64,000 nucleotides of DNA from Scenedesmus sp. ARA3 (taxonomy: Eukaryota > Chlorophyta > Chlorophyceae > Sphaeropleales > Scenedesmaceae), in assembly GCA_004335835.1 (NCBI GenBank), contig RWJK01001526.1, positions 1 through 64,000 on the forward strand. Reading direction: 5' to 3'. Both the position numbers and the translations under genes were made by a program. Below are positions 28,226 through 47,691 of this stretch, piece by piece. A model generated the notes under the pieces. The model did not search any database, was not told where the DNA came from, and saw only the letters and a list, made by a program, of their open reading frames with translations. Within the stretch, counting starts at the first letter, position 1. Each line of letters opens with the position of its first letter.

Positions 28226-30125
28226 CAGCAGCTAGATGCATGAGGTCGCTTTGGATAGTTTTGGACTTTTGGTATCGTGCTCCTGTGCTGCTGCTCAAGG
28301 CACTGCAGATGTGCTTGCCTTGTGGTGATAGCAGTGGTGATGGTGAGGTTGTGTAGTTGCAAGCATGTGTCCCTGGTTGCTTGCGCAGATAGGCCAGGGT
28401 GTTGTACTGTCACCAATTGCGAGAGTGTGTTGTTGTTGGCGTGTGATGACTTGCGTGGCAAGCACCTGAACGTGTGAGTCCTGTTGTTGCTGTCATTGGC
28501 CGTTGCGGCCCTCAGCTGCGCATGCATGATATGCTGCACCTGCAGCAAGATGTGCGAGTGTGTTTGCTGCTGTTGTCAGGCCTTGCGTTGGCTGGTGCCA
28601 CCATGGTTTGTTCAGCATAGTTGTTCAACAACTTTGTGTCATTGAGGTTTGTGTTGTATACGCCAGCTGCCTTGTCTGGCGCGCTGCAGCACGCGCTGCC
28701 AGGCTAGCTGCTGTGCTTGGCAGCTCGCTTCCTTTCATATGCATGGCATTGTGCACTGTACAGTCTGCACACATTTGTGTACATGTCAAGCCATGATGGT
28801 TTGATGGGTAACATGATGATGATGAGTCTGTGTACACGATCAGCAACCCCTGCTTAGTAGGCTGCATGGTACCTCGGTGTGGTTGCTGTGGCTTGATGAG
28901 CACAGTGGCATGAGCTTAGTCTATCAAGCTGGCCCTCCCCAAACAAAAGACCGAAAGAAATCCCTCGTCATCATATCATGTTGAACGTTACCAATTCAGC
29001 CATAGCTGCTGACATGCCATGGTATCCCTGCCTGTACGTTTACCTGCACACTGTGCATTGCACCCCAAACACACAAATAGCTGCCAAGTTGGCAGGCGCG
29101 GTGGGTGCGCTGTCCACAGCACAGTGCTGCAAAAATGCACACGACTTCTGCATGTGACAAATGCGAGCTCTGCGCTGCACAACCAGCGGCAGTGCGCGCA
29201 TCAGCAGCCTGGAAACTGCTGCCAGAGCAGATGCCATGCATGGCCGCAACACAGCTGCTGCAGCGCTACAACAGCCATGCGTTTTGGGCCTTGAGAAGGC
29301 AGGCACTGGCCACGTAAACACTACACAACACAGATGCAGTCAACACAGAGCGCTGTCCGCTAGCGAAGCCACTGCCAAATAGCTCTGCATGTGGGAGTGC
29401 GTTACTCAGGCAGCTGCTGCTGCCAAACTGGCATATGTGCATTGTGCAGCAGCAACACACTCATCAAACCCCCGCGCTGCCGCAGCGCCAGCAACACTGC
29501 TGCAGCTGCGGCCAACAAACAACAAGGCCCTACACCTATCACAACGGCAACTGTCCTGCAAAACTGTCCGAGTCTGTCCTTTCCATCATCAGAAGTGACG
29601 TCGTGACGCTTTTGTAACACAGAATGTGCGCGTGCTGCCTCCGCAAACAGCATGCCTGGTCAACATTGGTGCTGTGAGGGCACATGTGCAAAAAAATGAC
29701 AGACCCTGGCTGCCGCATGTAAGTTGCATTGCACAGCAGCAGCTAAGCTGAGCAGCATCAGCACAGCACAGCGGCCTGGCTGCTGCCTGATAAGCCACAA
29801 AGCAGTTTTGCTGCTGCTTGACAAGCCACTACACTGCAGCTGCTGCCCAGTGTCCCGCACATGTCCCAGTGCCGCATGCCAGCTGCATTAAAGCAGCATC
29901 AGCCAGTGCACACCAAGGCTGTCAGCGTCTGCATGGAATGCCACTGCAACCATACATAGGATCAGCAAACATGCACCCCACACAAAGTGCTGTTGCAGCA
30001 ATCACTGCATGCAGTGCATGCTGCAGCACTGCTGCCTGCATTGCAACTGCATTGCAGCTCCCTGCCGTGCCACGTGTCACACCATTGTCACTTTTGTCAC
30101 TTCTGTCACTGCTGCTGCTGCCTGC
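28226..30125. other. Convergent intergenic region between the membrane protein (+) and eRF1 (-)
   Basis: This holds both 3' UTRs. No gene or RNA is supported. The minus-strand side is CAG-rich and the plus-strand side less so. Confidence 0.5.
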
Positions 30126-37156
<7,031 letters not shown>

Positions 37157-38373
37157 GGCTGCTGCTGCTGCTTTCGCGCTGCTCTGGCAGGTGAGAGGGA
37201 ACTGGCTGCCCTAAGAACGAGCTCGTATGTATGCAGCGATCTGCAGTAGGAATTGATTTGTGCAACCAAGACGTCAAAATCAAGCACAAAGCAAGGCCCT
37301 CAGGGCCGAGCTACTCAGCAGACGCCGCACAGATGAAGTCACAGCTCCCGCTGAATCGGCTTGTCGAAAGGTGTATCATGCCAAACGCCTGCGTCCTTGC
37401 TAGGAATCGCAGCGTGCGGGTGCAACTTGCAAATGACACCCGCCTAACTTTGAAGCTGCTGGCGTTGATTACACAAGCCTTTCACAACGTTGTTCACACC
37501 AAAACACTGTATACTAGAGAAAAGGAGTGTGGAGCATCAGCGGGTGATCTTGCACTTGAACACGTCCTGCAGCATCGCTCCTGCTCAAAAGATGAGCTAG
37601 GACGTGCACTGAAACTCCCACATCAAAGCTGAACACTACGAAGCATGGCTGATGCCCGTCCAGATTACTTTCACTGCACACAACTCACAGCACTGACAGC
37701 AGCAGGACCCTCGCTGCTGTTGCTGCTACTTTTGCCACGTACTGCCTGGCACTGAGAACTTCTGCTGAAGTCTCTGCTGTACAGCGCAACACCCATCGCA
37801 CAACCAGCACCAATAAGATCAAGCGTAACACTTCACAGGCTTTGGACCACCTGTTGCGAGTTTGTCAGTCAACCTTGTCCACCAAGGCATGGCTCTGGAT
37901 AATCTAATAACACCCTCATGATGAAGGGCTGCAGCACCGCATCGCATCACATGTGATGCATGTTTTTCATGCACGTATTGGCATCCCTCCTGCCAGTACG
38001 CTGCTTACAGCCCAGTGAAATATATTCCATCAGTCGTCGTCCAGGCTGCTGCTGCTGCCCATGTGCTTGCTCTCGACGCGCCGCACCTGCAGCCAGCGGT
38101 GCGGAACAGCAGAGGCGGGTGTCCTTTCTGGTCATGCATATTGATGAGTATGAGCCGCCTGCATGCGGCAGGTTTGAGCACGTGTTACGCAACAGCACAT
38201 AAACAGGTCCCCTTAATAACATTCAAAGCAACGCTGTTACTTGCCTAATGCTTTGGCAATAATTTCCGCCTGTAGACCATCATCATCATCATGTTACTCA
38301 TCAAGCCATAGCATCAACGCCATCGGCCCCGCGCCCCAATGGAGCGGCAACTACACCCTCGTGTTTGCAAGCA
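37157..38373. other. Intergenic: eRF1 promoter and pyruvate kinase 3' UTR
   Basis: Two minus-strand genes are arranged head to tail here. A 133-codon plus-strand frame at 37231-37632 looks random. The eRF1 promoter must lie just above 37156. Confidence 0.5.
38005..38009 (-). terminator. candidate TGTAA polyadenylation signal of pyruvate kinase
   Basis: TTACA on the plus strand (TGTAA on the minus strand) lies about 365 bases after the pyruvate kinase stop. Confidence 0.4.
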
Positions 38374-40063
38374 TTAAGCCTGTAGACCGCCACTCGCCTG
38401 GATGGTGTGGGTTGATGCGCTGCGCCAGATGGGCCGCTTGCCGCTCTGCACCAGTGTCACCACCTGGCCCTTGGCCAGGTACCCTCGGGCCACCAGCGCC
38501 CCAATCGCAGCATCAATCGTGGCCTCCGCGTCATCGCTGAAGCTCAGCAGCAGCGGGATGACTCCGTGGTACAACGCCAGGTGGCGCTGCACCTGCGCGT
38601 CATCTGCTTGCAGGAAAAGCGGGTGATGATGGCGCAGGGGAGAATGACAGGTACGGGTGGCAGGGCAGCAGGGCGAAGTTGGCAGCAAGAGGCAGAAACA
38701 GACAGAGACATGGTTGCTGGCAGGTTGTGTGTTTTAGAAGCACCGGAGGTTCGAATCAGTGAAACACAAGGCTTTATCGTCTCTCGCCTTTGGAGGCAAG
38801 CACATTCTTGTTGGGCCTGTAGTGATTCAGCAGCGCAGGCACACCCTCTTTCCTTTTAACACCATACAGCAACTCAGCCAATCGCCATGCAGCAAATCCA
38901 TACCGGTACAAAGCACCCACCTGTGAAGGCGAAGACCGTCTTGTTTGGCCTGTAGTGGCTGAGCAGTGCTGGCATGCCTCCTTTCTTGCTGAACACCAGC
39001 AGCGGCGCCCCCACAGTGTTGGCCATGGTGGTGCTGTGGTAGGCTGCAGGGCGCAGGGATGAGAGTATGTTCAAACAAGATGAAAATGCACATCCTTGAC
39101 ATCAGAACATTGAAGCGAACAGCCGGCTCTTGACAAGCCCTTTTCCGGCTGAGGGGCAGACACATTGCTGACAGCCAGCGGGTCAAGCAGTCAATCGTGT
39201 CGGTTTCAGCAGGTGTGGCGGTGCTCTTTCATGATCTGTAGCCGCTGGAAGGACTTGCACACACTCACCAAACATCTCCGAAAGTGCCCCATCGGACGGC
39301 CCGCCAGAACTGCTGCTGCTGCGCCTGCCGGGCGGCGTCACCCAGTCTGCAGGAAGCACAATGTTTGCAGGAAAGGTTGCAGGAGAGTTTGCAGGAAGCT
39401 TCCAGGACACTTCAGCAGCCGGCCTGCAGCTCGATGCTTATGGGGCTGTGCAGGGCGATGACCGATGGTCGGTAACAATGGCTGCTGGGGCATCACTATG
39501 TATCACTATCTATCACTATGCCGTGCATCAGCAGATGATGTTGCTACAGCACAGCTGCAGCTAGCAGCACCAAACCACGCAGGCAGCGCTGCCATCAACA
39601 CAGCAGGCATGCGCACGCTGCAGCTGCTCATGTGAACTGCTGGTTCAGCTTGCACGCAGTGCACATGACACACAGGCTTCTGCACACACATCAGCTCCTT
39701 GCGCAAGCTGACTCAGCACAGCCAGCAGGGTTACACATGTGCTCTGCTGATTCAGCTTGCACAGAGCGCCCATGGCACACGATGTTATGTGTGACATATG
39801 AGATCCCTGCGCAAGCTGACTCAGCACAGCCAGCAGGGTTACACACCTATGGGAGCCGCCTCGTCCGTACCAAAGCGCCGAGCGCCCTGCCCATCATGCA
39901 CATCATCGTGAGGCATTGGCAGTCAGTGGCAGAGTACTATGTTGCGTGTGGCACAATGTTCATGCCGAGAGCGGTTGCAGTGGCTAAAGTGTAGCTGCGC
40001 ATAGGCTGCTGCAGCACTCGCCATTTGTACTGTAGACGGGGCATGTCTGATATTCTGGCAGTA

Positions 40064-40100
<37 letters not shown>

Positions 40101-43100
40101 AGCAGCAGCAGCAGCAGCGGTACCACCACCACCACCACCACCACCACCATCACCACCGTCACCACCACCAGCAGCAGCAGCAGCAGTGGCAGCAGCAAGG
40201 CCGCACCTGGTAGCGCGTCATGGCTGCCTCAGTGCGCAGCGCCACAGTGCTCTGCACAGCCACCGCTTTCAGCGGGAACTTGCCTGCGGCAGGAACAGCA
40301 CGTCCGGATGATCCAGAAAGCAGGGTGTGCGTGGAGTGTTGGGAGAAAGTCGCTGGGGCGCTGCTCTGCAGCATTTGATACAGCATGCCTGCAATTTGCT
40401 AATACTTCATGCACAAAATGTGCTGACAAAGACAATCATTTGCTGACACACGCCTACAGTGCCCTGCTGTGACGCAGTGATCTGTGTTGCTGCCACTTGC
40501 GCAAGTCTGCCACTTGCAGCTGAAGTGGCAGCTGCCATGCAGCTCACCGTATGCAGTCTCGCCGCTGAGCATGATCGCGTCAGCCCCCTCACGCACAGCG
40601 ATTGCGATGTCGCTGACCTGCACGTGCACCGCAGAGCATGCACATCAGATTTTGTGTGTACCACCCCGCCTGCACACCACCAGACACTGCCGGCAGCCCA
40701 AAGGGAAAAGGGTACATGGTAGCGGCCTGTAGATGTCAAGGTGTGTAAAGCTCTGAGCCAGATTTTCACCTCAGCACGTGTGGGCGCTGGGTTGCTGATC
40801 ATGCTCTCCAGCATGTTTGTAGCAACAATGACTGGCCGCCACGCAACCGTCAGACAGGTAAACAGCAGACAGCCTACACGCAAGCTGCACTTGCAGGTGG
40901 GGTACTGCATAGCTTTGAAGCTGGGCTGAGTCATTGCTTCATCTAAGCACTTGCTGTTACACTTCAAGCAGCTGCGCCTCACCTCAGCACGTGTGGGTGC
41001 AGGGTTGCTGATCATGCTCTCCAGCATGTTTGTAGCAACAATGACCGGCTTGCCGCGCCTCCTGCAGCCCTGGATGATTTGATTTTGCCAAAACGGAACG
41101 TCCTCGAGCGGAAGCTCGGCGCCAAGGTCGCCGCGCGCGACCATGGCGCCGTCGACGGCGTCGAGGATCTCGTCGAGCGCTTTGACCGAGTCCGCGGACT
41201 CGATCTTCGCCAGCACCTGCACAATGGTTCGTCTATACCTACATTATGTTCCTATCTTCGATCAATTAAAAAAATGTGCAATCGTGTACACCGCATGAGT
41301 AAATGACATGAGTTGCTGTCAACAGGTGCTCACTGGCAGGCTGGCAGGCTGGCAGCAGGCTGCTTCCACAGGAATCAACAGCACGCATAAGCAGGCCGTG
41401 CACAGATGCAGAACAGCAGCAGGCCAGTTGTCTGTTGCTCCGCAGGTGGCGATCCGGCTGTGTGTGCGCACCCCTCGCAGCTCAAACAGCTGCAAACCGC
41501 GCCCAGCCCCGCACCTTGATCTTGCTGCCCTGTGCGGAGAGCTGCATGATTGCTGTACTGCTGCAGCTGGCGGTGCGGTGCAGTTGTCCATGCCCTCAAC
41601 GACCCAAACGCTTCTATCAACTCATGGCAGTGCCGCACCTTGATCTTGCTGCCCTGTGCGGAGAGCCACTTCTTGACATCCAGGATGACCTGCGCATCCT
41701 GCAGCAGCAAAGTGACAGCAGCAAGCAGCAGCGGGCACGTGTCATACACAAGCACAGACCTCAACGTCATACTTTGAAACCGCCAGCTACTAACTTGACA
41801 GATTTCAGCACAAAAAAACAGCCTACCCCAAAGCGATGACAATAGAACAGCAGACCTCAGATATGACACAGCCACCCCTACTATATTAGATCACTCACCT
41901 TGACAAATGACAGCGCAAAGTAGTCAACGCCAGCCTCAACCCCAAACTTGAGGTCCAGCCAGTCTTTGTCGGTGATGGCTGGCAGTGTGGCAGACTTGCC
42001 GCACCAGATTTGCATTCAATCCGTGATGCAGCCAGCCCTGACTTTCGCAATGAACAGTGCTATCTCGTTGACTCCAGCTAAGAGCTTATACTCAAAGTAA
42101 CAGCAGGCCACAAGAGTGACACAGCTTGCCCGCACTTACCTTGACACATGACAGGGCAAAGTAGTCAACGCCAGCTTCAACACCAAACTTCAGGTCCAGC
42201 CAGTCTTTGTCAGTCATGGCAGGCAGCATGGCAGACTTGCCGCGCACAGTGCATTCGATCCGTAATGAAACTGTCAAATCAACCCCTACTTCCGCAAGAA
42301 ACAGTGCTAACTAGTTGACGCCAGCTTTAACTTCTACTCAAACAGCAGGCCATGAGCGTGACACAGCTTGCCCTCACTCACCTTGACAAATGACAGCGCA
42401 AAGTAGTCAACGCCAGCCTCAACCCCAAACTTCAGGTCCAGCCAGTCCTTGTCGGTGATGGCAGGCAGCGTGGCAGACTTGCCGCGCAGAGTGTGTTGAA
42501 TTCGTGATGCAACCAACCCTGACTTCCGCAATCAACAATGCCAAGTAGTGGACGCCAGCTTTGACTTACAAAGTAACAGCAGGCCACAAGCGCGACACAG
42601 CTAGCCCTCACTTGCTTTCAGAAATGACAGCGCAAAGTAGTCCACGCCAGCCTCAACCCCAAACTTGAGGTCCAGCCAGTCCTTGTCAGTGATGGCGGGC
42701 AGCAGCCCAAACCATATGCACAGAGAGCAACCAGGCCTTGAGACAGCCAGGCCCCATGTACACCCACCTTGACAGACTACAGCACAACATGCTTTTACTA
42801 TGAACCATGAAGGTGCGCATTTACGCTTTTACCATGCTTAGAATCGCCCTTTTTCCGATATAGCCCACCCTGAAGTAAACTCAGCACAACAGTTTACAAA
42901 CATGTCACAGCACTCGTGGCACCCCTGCTACATCAGTGCTCACCTTGACAAATGACAGCGCAAAGTAATCCACGCCAGCATCAACCCCAAACTTCAGGTC
43001 CAGCCAGTCCTTGTCAGTGATGGCTGGCAGCGTGGCAGACTTGCCGCGCACGTTGAGGTGCCTCCTGGACTCCAACACACCGGCATCCACCACCTCCACC

Positions 43101-45445
43101 TGCAGCAGCAGCAGCAGCAGCAGCAGCAGCGGCAGCAGAACGTGAAGCAAGGCGTGTTGCAGCACAGTGCTGTAGGCCTTTTGCAGGATGCCCGCGCGCC
43201 TACAACCTCCACCTGCAGCAGCAGCGGCGGCCAGGGCGGCGGCAGCAGCAGCAGCAGCAGCAGCAGCGGCGGCCGGCGTTGAGGCATGACCAAGGAAGAA
43301 ACAGGCCCAATGACGTTGCAAAAGTTTTTAAGCATCAAGTTGTTGTGGCAAACTCTGACCAGCAAACTCAGCCCCACCTGCACGTCTGTGTCGCTCTTTC
43401 CTGTCACTGCAAAGCTGATGATGCCGCCGTCAACCAGCAGCACATCGCCGATGACCGATTAGAGATACAGGTCATCTCAGACTTGAAACCCACCCACCGA
43501 TTTGGCAGCACACAAAACACAACAGCTGTGCAGACAACGTCCAAGGTCAAGGTGTTACGGCAACCCTTGACCAGCAAACTCAATCGCACCTGCACATCGG
43601 TGTCGCTCTTCCCTGTGACGGCAAAGCTGATGATGCCGCCGTCAACCAGCAGCCTGTCGACCATGACCAGTCAAACAAAGGCAGGGCATGATTCACAAAT
43701 ATAGCCTTTTCCTTCAGCACTTAAGCACGATGCCTGTGAAACAAATGTGGGGAGACCAAGACCAGTGTTTTGGCAAAGCTGGCTAGCACCTTTGATCGCA
43801 CCTGCACATCCGTGTCTGTTTTGCCTGTCACTGCAAAGCTGATGATGCCGCCGTCCACCAGCAGCTCATCGCCGATGCTGACGTCATCGATGAAGCCGTC
43901 ATAGTTGACCGATACGCGCCTGTCCTTGCCCGTCTCCCCTGCAGCACATCACATGCAGGAGAAGGCAGTGCAGCTTGGACACTCACAGCGACACGGTTCT
44001 CCAACCCTACGTGGCAGCACATTTAGATGACAGAGGCCGAGAGAGGTGAGAGAGGCCACCATTAGGCAGATGCAACAGAACCACAGATCTACATGCTGCC
44101 TTGCAGTAAACTTCACATTTGTTATACGGGCCGCCTTGTCAGCCTCACCCTCAGTGATAGTGAAGGTGAGGCTTTGCCCGCGCTCCAACGGGATGGGCTC
44201 CGCCAGGTCACCACTGCGCACCTCAGGGCCCTGCAGCAGGAAGTGCGACATACGGGTGGTGAACAGCTGATGGCATTGCAGTGAAGGATGATGACAGGAT
44301 GACACCATATGATACACGCTTGATAGGCTCTGCCAAGCCGCCACTGCACACATTGAGGTCCTGCAGTGGGAAGCGTGATGAAGGGTGATGATGAGGAGTT
44401 TGACAGAGGTGTGATGAATGGTGTTACAGTGTGATGCAAGCATGATAAAGCGGCAGGGTATGGCGGCGCACCTAGGGGCTTCGAAGCGAGGGCGTGATGC
44501 AAAGAAGTTGCCAGCAATTCATATGAGACATCATGGCCATGCAAAACGCCGTGGCGGACAGGAAAACGGCGAGGGTGATGATAGGGCAGAACACAGTAAG
44601 CAGCAGCAGCAGCCCCACCTTGGTGTCCAGCATTGTTGCCACGCAGCCCCTGCCTGTCTCGTTGTATGCTGTCACCAGGTCAATGACGGCTTTATGCGAC
44701 TCGTGGCTGCCATGGCTCATGTTGAGCCGCGCCACAGACATGCCTGCGACACCAGTTTACAATGTGCAGCAGCGTATGGGAAAGCGTGTGGTGTATGTCA
44801 TGTCATAACGGCCACCTTGTGAGCCTCGTGCCTGCCGTGGCTCATGTTGAGCCGCGCAACAGACATGCCTGGCGCAGCAAGCAGCAGTGGCAGCGGCAGT
44901 TTTGCAGTGTTGCCTTGATGTGGTAGTTCAAAAAGTGTTTTCTGAACCATTCAGCTTCTGAAAAGAGTATGACAAGTCAGCTGCAGGCAAGCACAAGAGG
45001 GAGGAGGAGCAGCAAGGTGGCTCTGGCGGCAGGCTAGCAGCACAGCCCTGGCGACTACGTCACAAACTCTCACGCCGTGCCAAACGCTTGCTCATGCAGC
45101 TGCTGCTCTGAATGTGTCACCCCTCTGAATGGGGTGCATGTTTGTGAGGAACTACAACGATTTCAAAAAGCCTGCAGCTCACGCACCTGCATCAGCCAGC
45201 TTGAACAGCTCCTGCCTGCTGCCTGTGGCTGGCCCAATCGTGCACACCAGCTTCGTCTTGCGCAGCCACTCACTGCTGCTGCTGCTGCTGCCGCCGCTGC
45301 TGCTGCCATTGCTGCTGCCCTGCCTGCTGCTGCTGGTGCTGCTGAATGTGCCGGCGCTCAGGTCCCCTGGGTAACCTCCAGAAGTGCTGTATGTCTGCCG
45401 GGAGCTGTGTAACGTTTTTAATATTATGAGCACCAGCAGCACCAA
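38374..45445 (-). CDS. PYK: Pyruvate kinase, plastid alpha-like; at least 12 exons, N-terminus and one internal junction unresolved
   Basis: Recognised exons in order: about 45445-45187 (5' limit unclear), 44743-44619, 44230-44149, 43938-43802, 43099-42944, 41698-41639, 41216-40983, 40617-40548, 40283-40207, 39346-39269, 39043-38921, 38603-38374. It transfers phosphate from phosphoenolpyruvate to ADP, the last step of glycolysis. Visible motifs: [28 protein letters not shown], the B domain [24 protein letters not shown], the catalytic [19 protein letters not shown] (metal binding), [25 protein letters not shown] and the C-terminal [13 protein letters not shown]. The order and wording [14 protein letters not shown] match plant plastid alpha-type enzymes. 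Phases close except between 40207 and 39346, where a small exon of length 1 mod 3 is probably missing. A Ser-rich leader precedes KLVC. A possible upstream transit-peptide exon near 45664-45830 could not be joined in phase. Confidence 0.92.
39640..39850. repeat. About 107-bp tandem repeat, two units, in a pyruvate kinase intron
   Basis: The block GCGCAAGCTGACTCAGCACA...CAGGGTTACACA occurs at about 39700 and 39807 with matching flanks. Confidence 0.85.
40062..40176. repeat. (CAG)n followed by (CCA)n compound microsatellite
   Basis: About 55 bases of CAG/CAA are followed by about 50 bases of CCA, just downstream of the pyruvate kinase exon at 40283-40207. Confidence 0.9.
40766..40850 (-). repeat. 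3'-edge copy of the active-site pyruvate kinase exon
   Basis: This is a copy of [21 protein letters not shown] with its donor, downstream of the real exon 41216-40983. Confidence 0.93.
41511..41550 (-). repeat. 3'-edge copy of the 60-nt pyruvate kinase exon
   Basis: The end of the exon at 41698-41639 (LSAQGSKIK plus donor) is repeated about 120 bases downstream. Confidence 0.75.
41899..42710 (-). repeat. Four 3'-edge copies of the pyruvate kinase exon ending in YFALSFVK
   Basis: Copies near 42610-42705, 42382-42497, 42140-42255 and 41899-42003 repeat the latter two-thirds of the real exon (43099-42944): [32 protein letters not shown]. Spacing is about 240 bases. Three keep a GT donor; the one nearest the real exon has lost it. 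Confidence 0.93.
43175..43217 (-). repeat. 5'-edge copy of the same exon on its upstream side
   Basis: CTG repeats and CAG are followed by a copy of the exon start (VEVV), which then diverges. It lies about 120 bases upstream of the real exon start at 43099. Confidence 0.7.
43378..43668 (-). repeat. Two 3'-edge copies of the pyruvate kinase B-domain exon
   Basis: Copies near 43587-43668 and 43378-43455 repeat [21 protein letters not shown] with the donor, downstream of the real exon 43938-43802. Confidence 0.92.
44330..44362 (-). repeat. Short 5'-edge copy of pyruvate kinase exon 3
   Basis: A degenerate copy of the start of the exon at 44230-44149 lies behind a CTGCAG acceptor, upstream of it. 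Confidence 0.6.
44809..44872 (-). repeat. 5'-edge copy of pyruvate kinase exon 2
   Basis: The exon start [12 protein letters not shown] recurs about 125 bases upstream of the real exon (44743-44619). Confidence 0.88.
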
Positions 45446-46346
45446 CAGCAGCTCAGGCTTGCAGGAGGATGAATCTGGTATCTACTGGTAGTTGTCTGCT
45501 GTGATGCAACTGACGGATTTTGAATGGTCGCTTGCTGTAATGCAACCAAAAGGTTTCAAGCAGCACGCAGTACATACCCGCGCTGTACAGCAGTTGAAAG
45601 TCAAATATAGCCAAAACATGGTGTCGCTGCAAGCAGTGCCGCATTGCTGCGCAGGCACAATGCGCGGGCTCCGCACCGTGCATCCTTTGCAGTCTGCGGC
45701 GCTGCAAAAGCGTCTATTCTGTACTCCTGCTCTGCAAGGATGTTCTCTATGCTGTTGGCTCGTACTTTGCTTGTTGTTTGCCTGCGCTCAAGCAGCAGCG
45801 GCAGTGGCAGCAGCAGTAGATGCCGAGTTGTAGCACAGCAAGAACCAAGTGCGCTGCGACGCCACGGATCGTTGAGCTTGATTGATAGCTGCAGGGACAG
45901 GCAGCAAACACATCCTTCGGGACACCGATCAGGAAGCAAGCCCTAATCAAGCCTTGCATATCGAAACTTCACAGCTTGCCTGACGCGAGATCTGGAAGGC
46001 ACCCTCCCGCCTGCACTGGTAGCTAATTGGTTTGCCAAACTACGTTTGTCACCGCAGGAGCTCGTTCTTTGGCTGAGCGGGACCATCCTTTCAGCAGCCC
46101 TAGTTACGCACGTCAGCAATGGGCAGGTCAATTACATCAGCATTTTGTGCCTGAATCAATGTACCAGAAGATTTGGCCAAGTTGCGTCGCAGCACAAACG
46201 TTCCCAATGTAACATGCCTCGACCAGGGTTGTTGTACCTTCTTGTGTCTGATTTTGCACGGACGTGACGCTTCACCTCGTTTTTTGTGTGTGCTGTGCTG
46301 CCCACGATTGGCGCTGTCTGCTTCCGTCCCCACTCATGCTGCCTTG
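45446..46346. other. Divergent region between pyruvate kinase (-) and Nudix hydrolase (+)
   Basis: This must hold both promoters. A minus-strand open stretch near 45664-45830 (Arg/Ala-rich, containing SIENILAEQEYRID) may be a first pyruvate kinase exon with a plastid transit peptide, but its donor phase does not match the next exon I can see. Confidence 0.4.
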
Positions 46347-46701
46347 ATGCTGCTGTCAAGGACTGCAACTCGTCTGCAACGCGTGCTAGCTGCGCATCAG
46401 GGCCTAGTCAACTCAACTCGTGGCGTGGCACGTCGTTCTGTCGCCCCCATGACTGCTGCAGCAGCTGCCAGCTCCGGTGCGCCGATGTGCTCTGTGGAAC
46501 ACACATGCATGGCCTCTCCAGGCCGCCAAACCCACATGCAGCTGTCGCGGCCTTACACCTAAATTGAATTGCCACAGGGATGCTCGAGGCTGAGGAAGAC
46601 CGTTATGATGGCGTAATCATCAAGCCAGACAGCCTTCCTGCAGACCCAGCCACATTCAAGGCAGCCCTGGACTCGTCCCTGCAGGTGGGCAGCAACCAGC
46701 C

Positions 46702-46752
<51 letters not shown>

Positions 46753-47269
46753 GCAGCAGCACCTACGCCAGCATGCAGGCAGCAGATCAAACGTTTGATA
46801 CTCTACTGGGTAACTCAAGGAGGCTAGCGGTACAGCACAACTGTGTCAGGCCATGGTGGCAACGGTAAGGTGTTTGCGCCTGTCAGGCTGGAGGCATTTC
46901 TGTCTCCTTATCTGTGGACAGCTCCGTGGGTTGAATGTTTACGCGCCTGGCTGGTCCAGAAAATACACTTAAGTAAAGTATTGCTGCACTTCTGCTCCTG
47001 TTTCCTGTAGGCATGGTCAGCGCAGGGCAAGCGCGGCATCTGGCTCAAGGTGCCCATCACACTGGCGCAGCTCATCCCAGTGGCGGTGGAGCCACAGGCA
47101 GGCTTTGTGTTTCACCACGCTGAAAAGGTGTGCATATCAGCAGCAAGTTCTCTGCCACTGCTGCATAACAGCATGATGCAGCAGCTCTTCAGCAGCAGCT
47201 GCCATGGCAGGTTTAGTGGCAGTGGAGCCACAGGCTGGCTTTGTGTTCCACCATGCTGAAAAGGTGTGG

Positions 47270-47313
<44 letters not shown>

Positions 47314-47410
47314 GCGGCAGCGGCAGCGGCAGCAGCAGCAGCAGCAGCAGCAGGTACAGTGGCGGTGGAGCCCCAGGCGGCTTTGTGTTTCACTCCGCAG
47401 AAAAGGTGGG

Positions 47411-47460
<50 letters not shown>

Positions 47461-47657
47461 GGCAGGTGCTGGCCCAGGGTGCTGCGTGGCACGCATGCTG
47501 CAGGCTCTGCCAGCAACTTCTGACTTGCACTGACTTGCACTGAGTGAGGTTTGGAGGCAGTGAAGCGTCGTGCATCCTGGCGTGCAAGTCCCACAAGTCC
47601 TGCTGCTGCTGCTGGTGCTGGTGCTGCTGCTGCTGCTGCTGCTGGTGCTGGTGCTGG

Positions 47658-47691
<34 letters not shown>

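Noticed and set aside
27466..28548. Minus-strand 360-codon frame
   Set aside because: Shadow of the Ala/Ser/Pro-rich last exon of the plus-strand membrane protein, whose phases are confirmed.
37231..37632. 133-codon plus-strand frame between eRF1 and pyruvate kinase
   Set aside because: No domain, no splice partner, and it overlaps the eRF1 promoter region.
38745..38770. B-box-like GGTTCGAATC
   Set aside because: No T-stem pairing or acceptor stem; isolated match.
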